A stretch of DNA of 64,000 nt, from assembly GCF_041379045.1 (NCBI RefSeq), contig NZ_CP166871.1:2728001-2792000 (forward strand), read 5' to 3'. Positions 18,978 through 27,663 of this stretch are shown here, piece after piece; positions within the stretch are counted from its first letter, which is position 1, and the number at the start of each line of letters is the position of its first letter. Source of the DNA: Thalassotalea ponticola. GTDB taxonomy: Bacteria; Pseudomonadota; Gammaproteobacteria; Enterobacterales; Alteromonadaceae. Made by a program: the position numbers and the translations under genes. Under the pieces are notes generated by a model, which was not told the origin of the DNA, searched no databases, and was given only the letters and a program-made list of their open reading frames with translations.

Positions 18978-20246
18978 ATGGCCGAGCGCCAAGCCCCAAA
19001 CACAGCATCTGTCGGTATCATTGATACCATTTTCAATAAACGCATGTTGATCTGTATTTTCACCGGCTTCAGCTCGGGCATGCCTTTGTTTTTTCTCTAC
19101 CAACTGGTTCCTGGCTGGTTGCGCAATGAAGGGGTTAGCCTCGCCGAAATTGGTTTGTTTTCGTTAATTGGCATTCCCTATGTTTGGAAGTTTGTCTGGT
19201 CTCCCGCTATGGACAGATATAGCTTACCGTTTTTAGGACGACGACGCGGCTGGATGCTACTCACGCAAATAGCCTTATTGATATCCATTGCCTCTTTCGC
19301 CTACATTGACCCGCAAATGGATATCTGGGCGGTCGCCTATTTGGCCGCTGCCGTGGCGTTCTTTAGCGCTAGCCAAGATATCGTGCTCGATGCGTATCGA
19401 CGTGAATTGTTGCTCGATCACGAGCTGGGCCTCGGTAATTCACTGCATGTTCAGGCATACCGTTTATCCGGTTTAGTGCCCGGGTCTCTGGGGTTTATTT
19501 TGGCCGATCAAATGCCTTGGTCGATGGTATTTATTGTCATTGCCGCCTTTATGCTAATTGGCGTCATTATGACCTTGTCGGTAAAGGAAGCGCATATTAA
19601 CGGCAACACCCCAAAAACGCTTCATCAGGCAGTTACCTTGCCGTTTAAAGAATTTGTGCAACGTCAAGGCCTGCGTTCCGCCCTACTTATTCTGTGTTTT
19701 CTGTTTTTATATAAACTTGGCGATAATATGGCGACGGCGTTACAAACTCCGTTTTTTATTGATCTCGGCTTTTCTAACACCGATATAGGGGTCATTGCGA
19801 AAAGCGCATCATTAATTGCGATGACCATCGGCTTGGCATTTGGCGGTATCATCATGATTAAACTGTCGATAAATCGCGCGCTGTGGATTTTCGGTTTTGT
19901 GCAAATCATTTCAATATTGGGTTTCGCCGCATTAGCAGAAATCGGCGATAACAACCTTGCTCTGGCACTGGCCATGGGGTTTGAATACCTCGGTGTTGGT
20001 TTAGGCACGGCAGCGTTTACCGCCTATATCGCCAAAAATACCAACCCCGCATTTGCCGCAACCCAATTTGCGTTGTTTACTGCACTCACCGCCTTACCGC
20101 GTACGTTTGCCAATGCAAGTACCGGATTTATCGTGGAACACGTAGGTTGGACCTCGTTTTTCTTATTGTGTACAGCACTCGCCGTACCCGGTATGCTGAT
20201 GTTATTGAAAGTGGCACCGTGGCGAGAACAGCCGAGTTCACAATAG
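18978..20246 (+). CDS. ampG: AmpG-family muropeptide permease
   Basis: A 422-residue, twelve-helix major-facilitator protein that imports anhydro-muropeptides from cell-wall turnover into the cytoplasm for recycling, which also feeds AmpC beta-lactamase induction where AmpR is present. The N-terminal block FTGFSSGMPLFFLYQLVPGWLR and WSPAMDRYSLPFLGRRRGWML are typical of AmpG. No ampC, ampR or ampD gene is visible nearby. The protein lacks the long C-terminal extension of E. coli AmpG. Confidence 0.92.
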   Translation: MAERQAPNTASVGIIDTIFNKRMLICIFTGFSSGMPLFFLYQLVPGWLRNEGVSLAEIGLFSLIGIPYVWKFVWSPAMDRYSLPFLGRRRGWMLLTQIALLISIASFAYIDPQMDIWAVAYLAAAVAFFSASQDIVLDAYRRELLLDHELGLGNSLHVQAYRLSGLVPGSLGFILADQMPWSMVFIVIAAFMLIGVIMTLSVKEAHINGNTPKTLHQAVTLPFKEFVQRQGLRSALLILCFLFLYKLGDNMATALQTPFFIDLGFSNTDIGVIAKSASLIAMTIGLAFGGIIMIKLSINRALWIFGFVQIISILGFAALAEIGDNNLALALAMGFEYLGVGLGTAAFTAYIAKNTNPAFAATQFALFTALTALPRTFANASTGFIVEHVGWTSFFLLCTALAVPGMLMLLKVAPWREQPSSQ

Positions 20247-20323
20247 TCCTTAACAAGGGTCGATAAATTGTTCTATAGTTAGCAAAACAACAATTACATA
20301 TTACTAAAATTTTAAGGTTGCTC

Positions 20324-20497
20324 ATGTTGTTACGTTTGTTTTTTATTCTTCCCGTGATTATGTGTTTAATTTGGTGGTGGTACCTTAAATCACATAATTA
20401 CTCGGTAAAGCAAGGTATGAAAGGGTTTGCCTACATCATAGCGTTTAACTTAATTTTGGTGGGCTTTTTTTCGCTAATGATTCACTTAACCCGCTAA
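20324..20497 (+). CDS. Small two-helix membrane protein downstream of ampG
   Basis: A 57-residue ORF: ATG with AAGG 6 bases upstream. It has two hydrophobic helices (LLRLFFILPVIMCLIWWWYL and FAYIIAFNLILVGFFSLMI) joined by a basic loop, with a tryptophan triplet at the end of helix one. It lies 77 bases after ampG and 149 before rhlE. The family is unknown to me; the topology, ribosome-binding site and codon use favour a real gene. Confidence 0.6.
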   Translation: MLLRLFFILPVIMCLIWWWYLKSHNYSVKQGMKGFAYIIAFNLILVGFFSLMIHLTR

Positions 20498-20646
20498 CCC
20501 TTGGCAATTAGATCGCACCTTTGATTGCAACCGCCTACACTATACTGTACATTGCGCCCGCCGTTGCCCTTATATTGCCGACCAAATTGTCGGTGTTAGC
20601 ATGACAATGCGCATATCATTAATCGTTCAGCAATCAGAGAGTGACT

Positions 20647-22029
20647 ATGAGTTTTGAAACTCTAGGCTTACGCCCGCAAATATTATCGGCTTTACAAGAC
20701 AAAGGCTACACCACCCCATCCCCCATTCAACAACAAGCGATACCGGCTGTATTGTCTGGTCGAGATGTGATGGCAGCAGCGCAAACCGGAACAGGTAAAA
20801 CCGCCGGTTTTACCCTACCCATATTACAGCGCTTAGATAACGACAAAAAAACGCGCCCAAATCACATCCGCGCCTTAATCTTAACCCCGACACGCGAATT
20901 AGCGGCTCAGGTAGGCGATAACGTTGCCACCTATTCAAAAAACCTAAACTTGAGCAGTGACATCGTCTTTGGTGGGGTGAAAATTAATCCGCAAATGATG
21001 CGCCTGAGAAAAGGCATTGATATCTTGGTCGCAACGCCTGGGCGATTACTCGATTTGTATCAACAAAACGCAGTAAAATTTAATCAAGTTGAAGTACTGG
21101 TGCTCGATGAAGCCGACCGCATGCTTGATATGGGCTTTATCAACGACATTAAAAAGATCATTAAGTTACTGCCACAAAAACGCCAAAATTTATTGTTTTC
21201 AGCAACCTTTTCCGATGAAATTCGCGAACTGGCACGCGGTTTAGTCAACGATCCTGTTGAGGTTTCTGTAAATCCGGCTAATACCACAGCGAAAACCGTC
21301 GAACAAAAGGTGATCACCACCGACAAAAACAAAAAGCCTCGCTTGCTATCGTATTTAATAGGCCATCACAACTGGCAACAGGTACTGGTGTTTACCAAAA
21401 CCAAGCACGGCGCAAACCGCTTAACTCGCCACTTAGAAGCCGACGGCATCAAAGCGGCCGCTATTCACGGCAATAAAAGCCAAGGCGCGCGAACCAAAGC
21501 TCTGGCGCAGTTTAAAGAAGGTCAAATTCGGGTACTAGTAGCCACCGATATCGCCGCCCGCGGTATTGATATCAATGAGTTAGAGCAAGTGGTCAATTTT
21601 GAATTACCACATGTCGCCGAAGATTACGTGCATCGCATAGGTCGCACCGGTCGTGCGGGTAAGAGCGGCAACGCCATTTCCTTGGTTTGCTTTGATGAAT
21701 TTAAATTGCTAGTAGCCATTGAGCGGCTTACCCAAACACTGCTTCCCCGTGAAGAAGTCGCCGGATTTGAAGCGGGAAACCCAGTGCCTAAATCGCATGA
21801 TATACGCCCGTTTAAAGCGAAAAAACCCAAAAAGCCAAAAGCAGATAAGGCAGAACATCACGACGGGCAACGAAGCGGTGATGTGGCCAGAGGTCACAAA
21901 CCGACAGGTAAAAACAAGCGACACATTAAAAAAGACAACCCGTCTGGCAAGTCAACCTCTACAAAGGGCACAGGGCCAAGCACTAAACCAAGTGGTCGAC
22001 GTCGCAACAACCGCAATGTAGCTGGTTAG
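20647..22029 (+). CDS. rhlE: DEAD-box RNA helicase RhlE
   Basis: A 460-residue ATP-dependent RNA helicase. All core motifs are present: Q motif near SFETLGL...[10 protein letters not shown], motif I AQTGTGKT, Ia [28 protein letters not shown], and [12 protein letters not shown]. The C-terminal ~80 residues are basic and low-complexity (many Lys, Pro, Gly, Ser), typical of RhlE tails that bind RNA. The family is linked to ribosome assembly and cold growth. An ATG two codons inside the longest frame (which opens with GTG) was taken as start, matching other RhlE proteins. Confidence 0.95.
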   Translation: MSFETLGLRPQILSALQDKGYTTPSPIQQQAIPAVLSGRDVMAAAQTGTGKTAGFTLPILQRLDNDKKTRPNHIRALILTPTRELAAQVGDNVATYSKNLNLSSDIVFGGVKINPQMMRLRKGIDILVATPGRLLDLYQQNAVKFNQVEVLVLDEADRMLDMGFINDIKKIIKLLPQKRQNLLFSATFSDEIRELARGLVNDPVEVSVNPANTTAKTVEQKVITTDKNKKPRLLSYLIGHHNWQQVLVFTKTKHGANRLTRHLEADGIKAAAIHGNKSQGARTKALAQFKEGQIRVLVATDIAARGIDINELEQVVNFELPHVAEDYVHRIGRTGRAGKSGNAISLVCFDEFKLLVAIERLTQTLLPREEVAGFEAGNPVPKSHDIRPFKAKKPKKPKADKAEHHDGQRSGDVARGHKPTGKNKRHIKKDNPSGKSTSTKGTGPSTKPSGRRRNNRNVAG

Positions 22030-22082
22030 TATACTCATCGTTACGACGTTAAACCGACGAAACCGCGGATCCAAACAATTAA

Positions 22083-22120
22083 CGACAGCCTCTGCTTACT
22101 CAGTGAGACGCTGTCGTTTT
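22083..22120 (+). terminator. rhlE terminator overlapping the convergent gene's stop codon
   Basis: CGACAGC / GCTGTCG arms with a 20-base loop followed by TTTTT. The stop codon of the convergent minus-strand gene (22100-22102) lies in the loop, so the two genes share this end. Confidence 0.7.
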
Positions 22121-22987
22121 TACCGCTACCTTCTGGTAACACACGTCTAACTTGTTATTGCCTTTATAGTCAAAGAAGTCGTCTTGATACAAGCGTCTTT
22201 GCGCGAGTTTCTGACGAAAATGTTCGCTACTGGTGTCTTCAATCCATACCTGTTGATGAGGTGCTTGCTGCGAACCTAAATAAGCGCGTTTGATAATCGT
22301 TGCCGATCGCAGATCAGCGAAACCTCCTGCGCCGTTATCGCCCAGTGTTATTCTATACAATGTCTGCCAACCGTCGATTACCCGACCGAATACGCTCATA
22401 TTGCGATCCAAATGGCGCGGTGGCACGCCGAGCATAATGGCAAAGTCCGTTGTCCCAGAATGAATATCCGTACCCCGCGCCAAGTTGATGACACCCGGAC
22501 AGTGTATCAACCACTGTTTATTCTCCTGTGGTGAACGAGCTACTGCGAAACCGTTAATAAATCCGGTTTGTGGCGCTAGTAAATCACCGTCTTGAACCAA
22601 AGTAAATGGTTCATCGATCGGTCGCTCATCGCCTACCTGTTGACCGACATTCGACTTTTGTGCCTCGATCGGGCGAGTCATTTCAGCCCGAATTGCGTTG
22701 CTACTGCCAGTTGACTGTTGATAACCTTGATCACCCGCTTGGACAACAAAGTTCTCTATCACGCGATAAAACGGTAAGCCGTCATAAAAGCCCCGGCGAA
22801 CAAGCTGTTGTATATGAGCAACATGGCGCGGGGCAAAAAACTCGGCGAGTTCAATCGTGATCAAGCCATGTTCAGTTTCAATGTACAGTAGATTTTGTTG
22901 GTCAACCAAACGCCAAGTAGGTTGTTGACCGTGTACATTGAAGCTCAACCATATTAATAACACCGCCAATGCTCTCAATATGATCAC
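22100..22987 (-). CDS. Exported cyclophilin-type peptidyl-prolyl isomerase, long form
   Basis: A 295-residue protein with an N-terminal signal peptide (about residues 1-20, ending in NVHG) followed by a cyclophilin domain: FYRVIENFVVQAGDQ carries the catalytic Arg, Phe and Gln. The domain is larger than in PpiA because of an insertion around residues 90-130 and a C-terminal extension with the segment QAPHQQVWIEDTSSEHFRQK. It is probably periplasmic. Similar long cyclophilins occur in marine gammaproteobacteria, but their clients are not known to me. Confidence 0.85.
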   Translation of the reverse strand: MIILRALAVLLIWLSFNVHGQQPTWRLVDQQNLLYIETEHGLITIELAEFFAPRHVAHIQQLVRRGFYDGLPFYRVIENFVVQAGDQGYQQSTGSSNAIRAEMTRPIEAQKSNVGQQVGDERPIDEPFTLVQDGDLLAPQTGFINGFAVARSPQENKQWLIHCPGVINLARGTDIHSGTTDFAIMLGVPPRHLDRNMSVFGRVIDGWQTLYRITLGDNGAGGFADLRSATIIKRAYLGSQQAPHQQVWIEDTSSEHFRQKLAQRRLYQDDFFDYKGNNKLDVCYQKVAVKTTASH

Positions 22988-23074
22988 TGCGTATCTCCAT
23001 TATTCATTGTGCTGTAAAAAAAACTGAGTCCGACATCGGTTAAGCTTTTAGCCCCTCGACCTTGTTCAGCCAAT

Positions 23075-23108
23075 AAAAAAGCCACATCATCAATTCGCTT
23101 ATGTGGCT
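23075..23108 (-). terminator. Terminator of the oadGAB operon
   Basis: Minus-strand hairpin AGCCACAT / ATGTGGCT with a 12-base loop followed by TTTTTTATT, 35 bases after the oadB stop. Confidence 0.85.
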
Positions 23109-23143
23109 CTCACTCATCAACTAGTAACCATTTTTTAATTTGA

Positions 23144-24274
23144 CTAGCCAACTAACGCCAATAAAACACCGGCGGCAACCGCAGAGCCTAAAACCCCAGC
23201 AACATTTGGCCCCATCGCGTGCATTAACAAGAAGTTATGGGCATTTGATTCAAGCCCTACTTTGTTTACCACCCTCGCAGCCATCGGCACCGCTGACACC
23301 CCTGCAGCGCCAACCAATGGATTGATAGGTTCGCTCGATAGCTTGCTCATTAGTTTAGCCATTAACACCCCTGCAGCCGTACCGATTGAAAACGCAACAG
23401 CACCTAATGCCAGTATACCGAGTGTCTCAACGTTGAGAAATGATTCTGCACTTAACTTCGAGCCAACCCCTAAGCCTAAGAATATCGTTACGATATTGAT
23501 CAGTTCGTTTTGCGCTGTCGCACTTAATCGATCGACCACACCACATTCGCGCATGAGGTTGCCTAAGCAGAACATACCAACCAACGGCGTTGCCGCCGGC
23601 AAGAAAAAGATGGTCAACATCAACACCGCTAATGGAAATAGAATTTTCTCTAGCTTGGTTACATGACGCAGCTGTTTCATTTCGATTCTGCGCTCTTTTT
23701 CACTGGTTAGTGCCTTCATGATCGGCGGCTGAATAATCGGTACTAATGCCATATACGAATATGCGGCAACGGCGATGGCGCCCAGTAATTCAGGTGCTAG
23801 CTGCGACGCTAAAAAGATCGCCGTCGGCCCATCTGCACCACCAATAATGGCAATGGCTGAGGCGTCTTGCAGAGTAAAATTAAAACCCGGTAGTGCGTTT
23901 AATGCGATGGCGCCAAATAAGGTAGCAAAAATACCAAATTGTGCCGCTGCACCAAGCAATAACATACGCGGATTGGCAATTAGCGCACCAAAGTCGGTCA
24001 TCGCACCGACGCCCATAAAAATTAATAATGGAAAGATGCCGGTGTCGATACCAACGTAGTAGATGTAGTGCAACACGCCACCCGCTTGGCTAAACCCTGC
24101 GACCGGTATATTGGTTAAAATGGCGCCAAATCCGATAGGTAACAGCAATAGTGGTTCAAATTTTTTGGCAATTGCCAAATAAAGTAATCCCAAACCGACT
24201 AACATCATCACCACCTGGCCAACCTCAAAGTTAGCCAGCCCCGTGGACTGCCAAAGGACATTTAATGAATCCAT
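23144..24274 (-). CDS. oadB: Oxaloacetate decarboxylase beta subunit (sodium pump)
   Basis: The 376-residue membrane subunit of the oxaloacetate decarboxylase Na+ pump; it decarboxylates carboxybiotin and drives sodium export. It has about nine helices and the conserved segments [35 protein letters not shown] (with the essential aspartate of the sodium site) and [18 protein letters not shown]. It ends the oad operon, 9 bases after oadA, with AAGGGG before its ATG, and is followed by a terminator. Closely related to the beta subunits of methylmalonyl-CoA and glutaconyl-CoA decarboxylases, but the OadA partner fixes the call. Confidence 0.95.
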   Translation of the reverse strand: MDSLNVLWQSTGLANFEVGQVVMMLVGLGLLYLAIAKKFEPLLLLPIGFGAILTNIPVAGFSQAGGVLHYIYYVGIDTGIFPLLIFMGVGAMTDFGALIANPRMLLLGAAAQFGIFATLFGAIALNALPGFNFTLQDASAIAIIGGADGPTAIFLASQLAPELLGAIAVAAYSYMALVPIIQPPIMKALTSEKERRIEMKQLRHVTKLEKILFPLAVLMLTIFFLPAATPLVGMFCLGNLMRECGVVDRLSATAQNELINIVTIFLGLGVGSKLSAESFLNVETLGILALGAVAFSIGTAAGVLMAKLMSKLSSEPINPLVGAAGVSAVPMAARVVNKVGLESNAHNFLLMHAMGPNVAGVLGSAVAAGVLLALVG

Positions 24275-24283
24275 AACAGCCCC

Positions 24284-26089
24284 TTACAGTGAAAACAACG
24301 GTTCGCCGACGGTGACGCTATCACCTTCATTTACGTGAATAGCCGACACCTGTCCTGAGGCATTCGCGCGAATTTCAGTTTCCATTTTCATCGCTTCCAT
24401 AATCATTACCACATCGCCTTCTGTGACTTGATCACCGACCTTGACCAGCACCTTAAATACGTTGCCTGCTAGCGGAGCATCTATGGTTACAGAGGCAGTG
24501 GGTGATGGGGATAACTGCGCGTGGTTACCAGTTGTTTTGCTCTCATCTCGGGCCACCTCGATACTGTCAATGCTACCTCCCGGTGCAACCACCACGTCAT
24601 AGACGCGCCCATCAACTTGCACTGCGTAACTCTCAGGTTTTGCAACGTCAACTCCAGTATCGCCGCCAGTATCAGTAACACTGACATCGCTTGCACTCGG
24701 AGCTGGTTCAAACGCATCCGGATTATTGCGGTTTTGTAAAAACTTGAGACCTATTTGCGGAAACAAAGCATAAGTTAGTACGTCATCTATCGCCTCGTCA
24801 GCTAACACGATGCCCTTTTCCTTAGCTAAGACATTGAGTTCATCGGATAGCTTGTCAAGCTCTGGCTCTAGCGCATCTGCGGGACGAGTTGTTATCGGTT
24901 CACTGCCGTCGAGTACCTGTTGTTGCAGCTGCTCGTTAACCGGTGCCGGCGTTGCGCCGTATTCCCCCTTCAGGACGCCAGCGGTTTCTTTGGTTACCGA
25001 CTTATAACGTTCCCCCGTTAACACATTGAGTACCGCTTGGGTGCCAACTATCTGTGACGTAGGGGTAACCAAAGGGATATAGCCCAAGTCCTTGCGCACT
25101 CTAGGTATTTCTTCTAGCACTTCATCAAAGCGATCACTGGCGCCTTGCTCGCGTAACTGATTTTCCATATTGGTTAACATACCACCGGGTACTTGAGCGA
25201 GGAGTATGCGTGCATCTACTCCCTTTAAGTTACCTTCAAATTTGGCATATTTAGCCCGCACTTTACGGAAGTAGGCAGCGACTTCAGCAAGTTTTTCTAA
25301 ATCGAGACCGGTATCTCTATCTCGCCCTTGAACCGTGGCGACAACAGATTCTGTTGGCGAGTGACCATAGGTCATTGCCATTGACGAAATAGAGGTATCA
25401 ATAACATCAACACCGGCATCAATAGCTTTGATGTGAGTCGCCATACTCAACCCAGTAGTGGCATGACAGTGCAGTGAAATCGGCAATGCAACCTGCTCTT
25501 TCAATTTACCGATCAGCTCTTCACCATCGTATGGTTTGAGCAACCCCGCCATATCTTTAATACACAGTGAATGCGCACCCATATCTTGCAAACGCTTAGC
25601 CATATCTAACCAGGTGTTGATATTGTGCACTGGTGATTCGGTAAACGACAACGTTCCTTGCGCGTGCGCCCCCACTTTTACCGCGGCTTTGATCGCCGTT
25701 TCAAGATTGCGAATATCATTCATTGCATCAAAGATGCGAAACACATCAACGCCGTTAACGTGGGCGCGTTCAACGAACTTTTCTACCACATCATCTGCAT
25801 AGTGACGGTAACCGAGGATGTTTTGGCCGCGAAACAGCATTTGCTGTTTGGTATTGGGCATGGCTTGTTTTAGTTTTCGAATGCGCTCCCAAGGATCTTC
25901 ACCTAAGTAACGAATACACGAATCAAACGTCGCCCCTCCCCATGACTCAATCGACCAGAAGCCAATTTCATCCATCGTTTTAGCTATCGGTAGCATATCT
26001 TCTATGCGCAGGCGCGTCGCAAGTAACGATTGGTGACCATCGCGCAACACAAGCTCAGTAATGCCTAGTTTAGCTGAAGAGTTGGACAT
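24284..26089 (-). CDS. oadA: Oxaloacetate decarboxylase alpha subunit
   Basis: The 601-residue cytoplasmic carboxyltransferase/biotin carrier subunit. The N-terminal TIM barrel (about 1-300) carries [16 protein letters not shown] with the metal-site aspartate and [13 protein letters not shown] with metal-binding histidines; a conserved carboxylase domain follows, then a low-complexity linker (about 470-525) and a C-terminal biotinyl domain with [11 protein letters not shown], whose second lysine-bearing MKM carries biotin. AGGAG precedes the ATG. OadA moves the carboxyl group of oxaloacetate to biotin, which OadB then decarboxylates. Confidence 0.96.
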   Translation of the reverse strand: MSNSSAKLGITELVLRDGHQSLLATRLRIEDMLPIAKTMDEIGFWSIESWGGATFDSCIRYLGEDPWERIRKLKQAMPNTKQQMLFRGQNILGYRHYADDVVEKFVERAHVNGVDVFRIFDAMNDIRNLETAIKAAVKVGAHAQGTLSFTESPVHNINTWLDMAKRLQDMGAHSLCIKDMAGLLKPYDGEELIGKLKEQVALPISLHCHATTGLSMATHIKAIDAGVDVIDTSISSMAMTYGHSPTESVVATVQGRDRDTGLDLEKLAEVAAYFRKVRAKYAKFEGNLKGVDARILLAQVPGGMLTNMENQLREQGASDRFDEVLEEIPRVRKDLGYIPLVTPTSQIVGTQAVLNVLTGERYKSVTKETAGVLKGEYGATPAPVNEQLQQQVLDGSEPITTRPADALEPELDKLSDELNVLAKEKGIVLADEAIDDVLTYALFPQIGLKFLQNRNNPDAFEPAPSASDVSVTDTGGDTGVDVAKPESYAVQVDGRVYDVVVAPGGSIDSIEVARDESKTTGNHAQLSPSPTASVTIDAPLAGNVFKVLVKVGDQVTEGDVVMIMEAMKMETEIRANASGQVSAIHVNEGDSVTVGEPLFSL

Positions 26090-26104
26090 AACGTGCTCCT
26101 AATA

Positions 26105-26362
26105 TTATTTGTTTGGTTTTCGGTATTGAGCAATGGCAGCGGTAATCGCCGCGACAACTTGCGGCGACACTTTAGTGCCATCGGCCGAGGAGACTGAAGA
26201 GGTCCTGGTTACCGGTACCGATTCAGGAAAAAGGCTGGCGACATAAGCAAGTAATTTAATGGCGTAAATAAGCACACCTAAAAAGGCAAACACAAAACCC
26301 ATGCCAACCAATAACAGGCCAGCAGCTTCGATAAAAATTTGTGATAAGTTATCCATAGTCAT
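26105..26362 (-). CDS. oadG: Oxaloacetate decarboxylase gamma subunit
   Basis: An 85-residue small subunit with one membrane helix (about residues 14-43) and a soluble tail ending in VSPQVVAAITAAIAQYRK, typical of OadG, which anchors OadA to OadB and binds zinc in Klebsiella. First gene of the oad operon, 15 bases before oadA. The ATG two codons in (26356) is equally possible. The C-terminal histidines of the Klebsiella protein are missing here. Confidence 0.88.
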   Translation of the reverse strand: MTMDNLSQIFIEAAGLLLVGMGFVFAFLGVLIYAIKLLAYVASLFPESVPVTRTSSVSSADGTKVSPQVVAAITAAIAQYRKPNK

Positions 26363-26608
26363 TCAAAATGCTTTTGTCGATTAATCTAAGTTAGAATAAT
26401 CACTCAAAATCTAAATGGCAATGATAATTGTAAAGTAAATGATAAAAACGTTAACACAATGTTAGTGCAATATAGTTTCAATTGCGTTCGATATTGACAG
26501 TATGATGGGAACTGGCAGGCACAAATAACCAATATAAAAACCGACAACGAGCCGTGATTGTTGAAATATAGCGAGTAAAATAAAGCCTTAAACCTTAATA
26601 CCATAAAG
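26363..26608. other. Intergenic region between oadG and the tRNA array
   Basis: Nothing recognisable beyond AT-rich sequence that should hold the oad promoter reading leftwards. It ends at the first (leftmost) terminator of the tRNA array. Confidence 0.5.
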
Positions 26609-26641
26609 AAAAAAAGCCCGACTAACAAGTCGGGCTTTTTC
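26609..26641 (-). terminator. Terminator after type I unit A
   Basis: CCCGACT-AACA-AGTCGGG hairpin with A and T tracts on either side; leftmost of six near-identical terminators in the array. Confidence 0.85.
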
Positions 26642-26646
26642 AATAG

Positions 26647-26725
26647 TTGCGGACACGGCAAGAGTCGAACCTACAACCGCCTAGGCTCTTATATTAGGCC
26701 AGGTACTACCCTGGCGAATCAGGCG
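26647..26725 (-). repeat. tRNA-Arg-derived unit A (type I, most diverged)
   Basis: Keeps the tRNA-Arg 3' part: T arm (TTCGACTC core) and acceptor 3' strand, but ends in CAA instead of CCA and lacks the 5' acceptor strand and D arm. Upstream on the minus strand TTACAA and TATATA stand 18 bases apart, a promoter-like arrangement different from that of the other units. It cannot form a normal cloverleaf. Confidence 0.75.
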
Positions 26726-26770
26726 AGTTATATAGCAATAAAGCCTCAAAATTTGTAAGAGCTAAAAAGC

Positions 26771-26800
26771 AAAAAACCCGACTAACAAGTCGGGCTTTTT
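26771..26800 (-). terminator. Terminator after type I unit B
   Basis: Same CCCGACT-AACA-AGTCGGG hairpin with flanking A/T tracts. Confidence 0.85.
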
Positions 26801-26806
26801 CAATAG

Positions 26807-26886
26807 TGGCGGACACGGCAGGAGTCGAACCTACAACCGCCTGGGCTCTTGTATTAGTGCCAGGTACTACCCTGGCGAATCAGGCG
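26807..26886 (-). repeat. tRNA-Arg-derived unit B (type I)
   Basis: Minus-strand body starting CGCCTG and ending CCGCCA. The 3' ~45 bases match tRNA-Arg from the anticodon-stem 3' strand through the T arm to CCA, except that GCAGG of the T stem is GTAGG (still pairable by G-U). The 5' part is replaced by a sequence that can form CGCCTG/CAGGCG and GCCAGG/CCTGGC helices. Not an aminoacylatable tRNA as far as can be seen. Confidence 0.8.
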
Positions 26887-26922
26887 ATTACAATAGAATC
26901 TTATACTTAAATGCCAGAAAGC

Positions 26923-26953
26923 AAAAAACCCGACTAACAAGTCGGGCTTTTTT
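26923..26953 (-). terminator. Terminator after type I unit C
   Basis: Same hairpin as at the neighbouring units, followed by TTTTTT on the minus strand. Confidence 0.85.
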
Positions 26954-26958
26954 AATAA

Positions 26959-27038
26959 TGGCGGACACGGCAGGAGTCGAACCTACAACCGCCTGGGCTC
27001 TTGTATTAGTGCCAGGTACTACCCTGGCGAATCAGGTG
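26959..27038 (-). repeat. tRNA-Arg-derived unit C (type I)
   Basis: Nearly identical to unit B over the whole 152-base period. One difference changes the proposed outer helix from CGCCTG to CACCTG, which loses a G-C pair. Confidence 0.8.
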
Positions 27039-27075
27039 ATTACAATAGAATCTTATACTTAAATGCCAGAAAGCA

Positions 27076-27104
27076 AAAAGCCCGACTAACAAGTCGGGCT
27101 TTTT
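27076..27104 (-). terminator. Terminator after type I unit D
   Basis: CCCGACT-AACA-AGTCGGG hairpin followed on the minus strand by CTTTTTGC. Confidence 0.85.
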
Positions 27105-27110
27105 CAATTG

Positions 27111-27190
27111 TGGCGGACACGGCAGGAGTCGAACCTACAACCGCCTGGGCTCTTGTATTAGTGCCAGGTACTACCCTGGCGAATCAGGCG
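27111..27190 (-). repeat. tRNA-Arg-derived unit D (type I)
   Basis: As unit B. The region upstream of it on the minus strand has TTGGCA (27216-27221) and TATTGT (27194-27199) 16 bases apart, the best promoter-like match among the type I units; in units B, C and the hybrid the first hexamer is CTGGCA. Confidence 0.8.
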
Positions 27191-27193
27191 ATT

Positions 27194-27221
27194 ACAATAG
27201 AATCTTATACTTAAATGCCAA
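27194..27221 (-). promoter_or_regulatory. Promoter-like sequence of unit D (repeated before other type I units)
   Basis: TTGGCA-16-TATTGT placed so that transcription would begin near the CGCCTG start of the unit. A TATAAG in the spacer is an alternative -10. The same block precedes units B, C and the hybrid at 27514, directly after the preceding terminator. It is a sequence match only. Confidence 0.35.
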
Positions 27222-27226
27222 AAAGC

Positions 27227-27257
27227 AAAAAACCCGACTAACAAGTCGGGCTTTTTT
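27227..27257 (-). terminator. Terminator after the tRNA-Arg at 27263
   Basis: CCCGACT-AACA-AGTCGGG hairpin with TTTTTT on the minus strand, 6 bases after the CCA end. Confidence 0.85.
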
Positions 27258-27262
27258 AATAA

Positions 27263-27339
27263 TGGCGGACACGGCAGGAGTCGAACCTGCGACCGCCTGG
27301 TTCGTAGCCAGGTACTCTATCCAGCTGAGCTACGTGTCC
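27263..27339 (-). tRNA. tRNA-Arg (ACG), copy 5 (leftmost)
   Basis: 77 bases. Acceptor GGACACG/CGTGTCC, discriminator G and encoded CCA; D arm GCTC...GAGT; anticodon arm CCTGG-CTACGAA-CCAGG with anticodon ACG (read as ICG, codons CGU/CGC/CGA); T arm GCAGG-TTCGACT-CCTGC. Identical to the other four copies. Confidence 0.97.
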
Positions 27340-27400
27340 GCGGTCGGTAGTTTTAAGTGATACCTCACTTGATTGTATACCACTTTCAAAATTTTGAAAG

Positions 27401-27475
27401 TAGCGGACACGGTAAGAATGAATCCACACCGCCTGGGCTCTTATATTAGAGCCAGGTACTTCCTGGCGAACCAGG
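27401..27475 (-). repeat. tRNA-Arg-derived unit F (type II)
   Basis: A second kind of degenerate unit. The T arm is eroded (GTAGATTCATTCTTGC instead of an intact stem-loop), and CCA has become CTA. It can form CCTGG-TTCG-CCAGG or GCCAGG-AAGTA-CCTGGC, and a GGCTCT/AGAGCC hairpin where the anticodon loop would be. A nearly identical unit lies at 28098, with the same 113-base spacing to the next body. Confidence 0.75.
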
Positions 27476-27513
27476 TTGCAGCCCCCTATTTATTTAACCA
27501 CTCTAGGAATAAG

Positions 27514-27591
27514 TGGCGGACACGGCAAGAATGAATCTACACCGCCTGGGCTCTTATATTAGAGCCAGGTACTACCCTGGCGAATCAGGCG
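27514..27591 (-). repeat. tRNA-Arg-derived unit G (type I/II hybrid)
   Basis: The 3' half (eroded T arm, GGCTCT/AGAGCC segment) is that of type II, whereas the 5' part and upstream promoter-like block and terminator are those of type I. The switch point lies near the shared CCTGGC stretch (around 27566-27571). Confidence 0.78.
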
Positions 27592-27627
27592 ATTACAATA
27601 GAATCTTATACTTAAATGCCAGAAAGC

Positions 27628-27657
27628 AAAAAACCCGACTAACAAGTCGGGCTTTTT
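27628..27657 (-). terminator. Terminator after the tRNA-Arg at 27664
   Basis: Same CCCGACT-AACA-AGTCGGG hairpin and T tract as in the type I units. Confidence 0.85.
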
Positions 27658-27663
27658 CAATAG

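Noticed and set aside
26404..26661. 85-codon minus-strand frame at the left end of the tRNA array
   Set aside because: It covers the terminator and part of unit A, has no ribosome-binding site, and translates an AT-rich region; not a gene.
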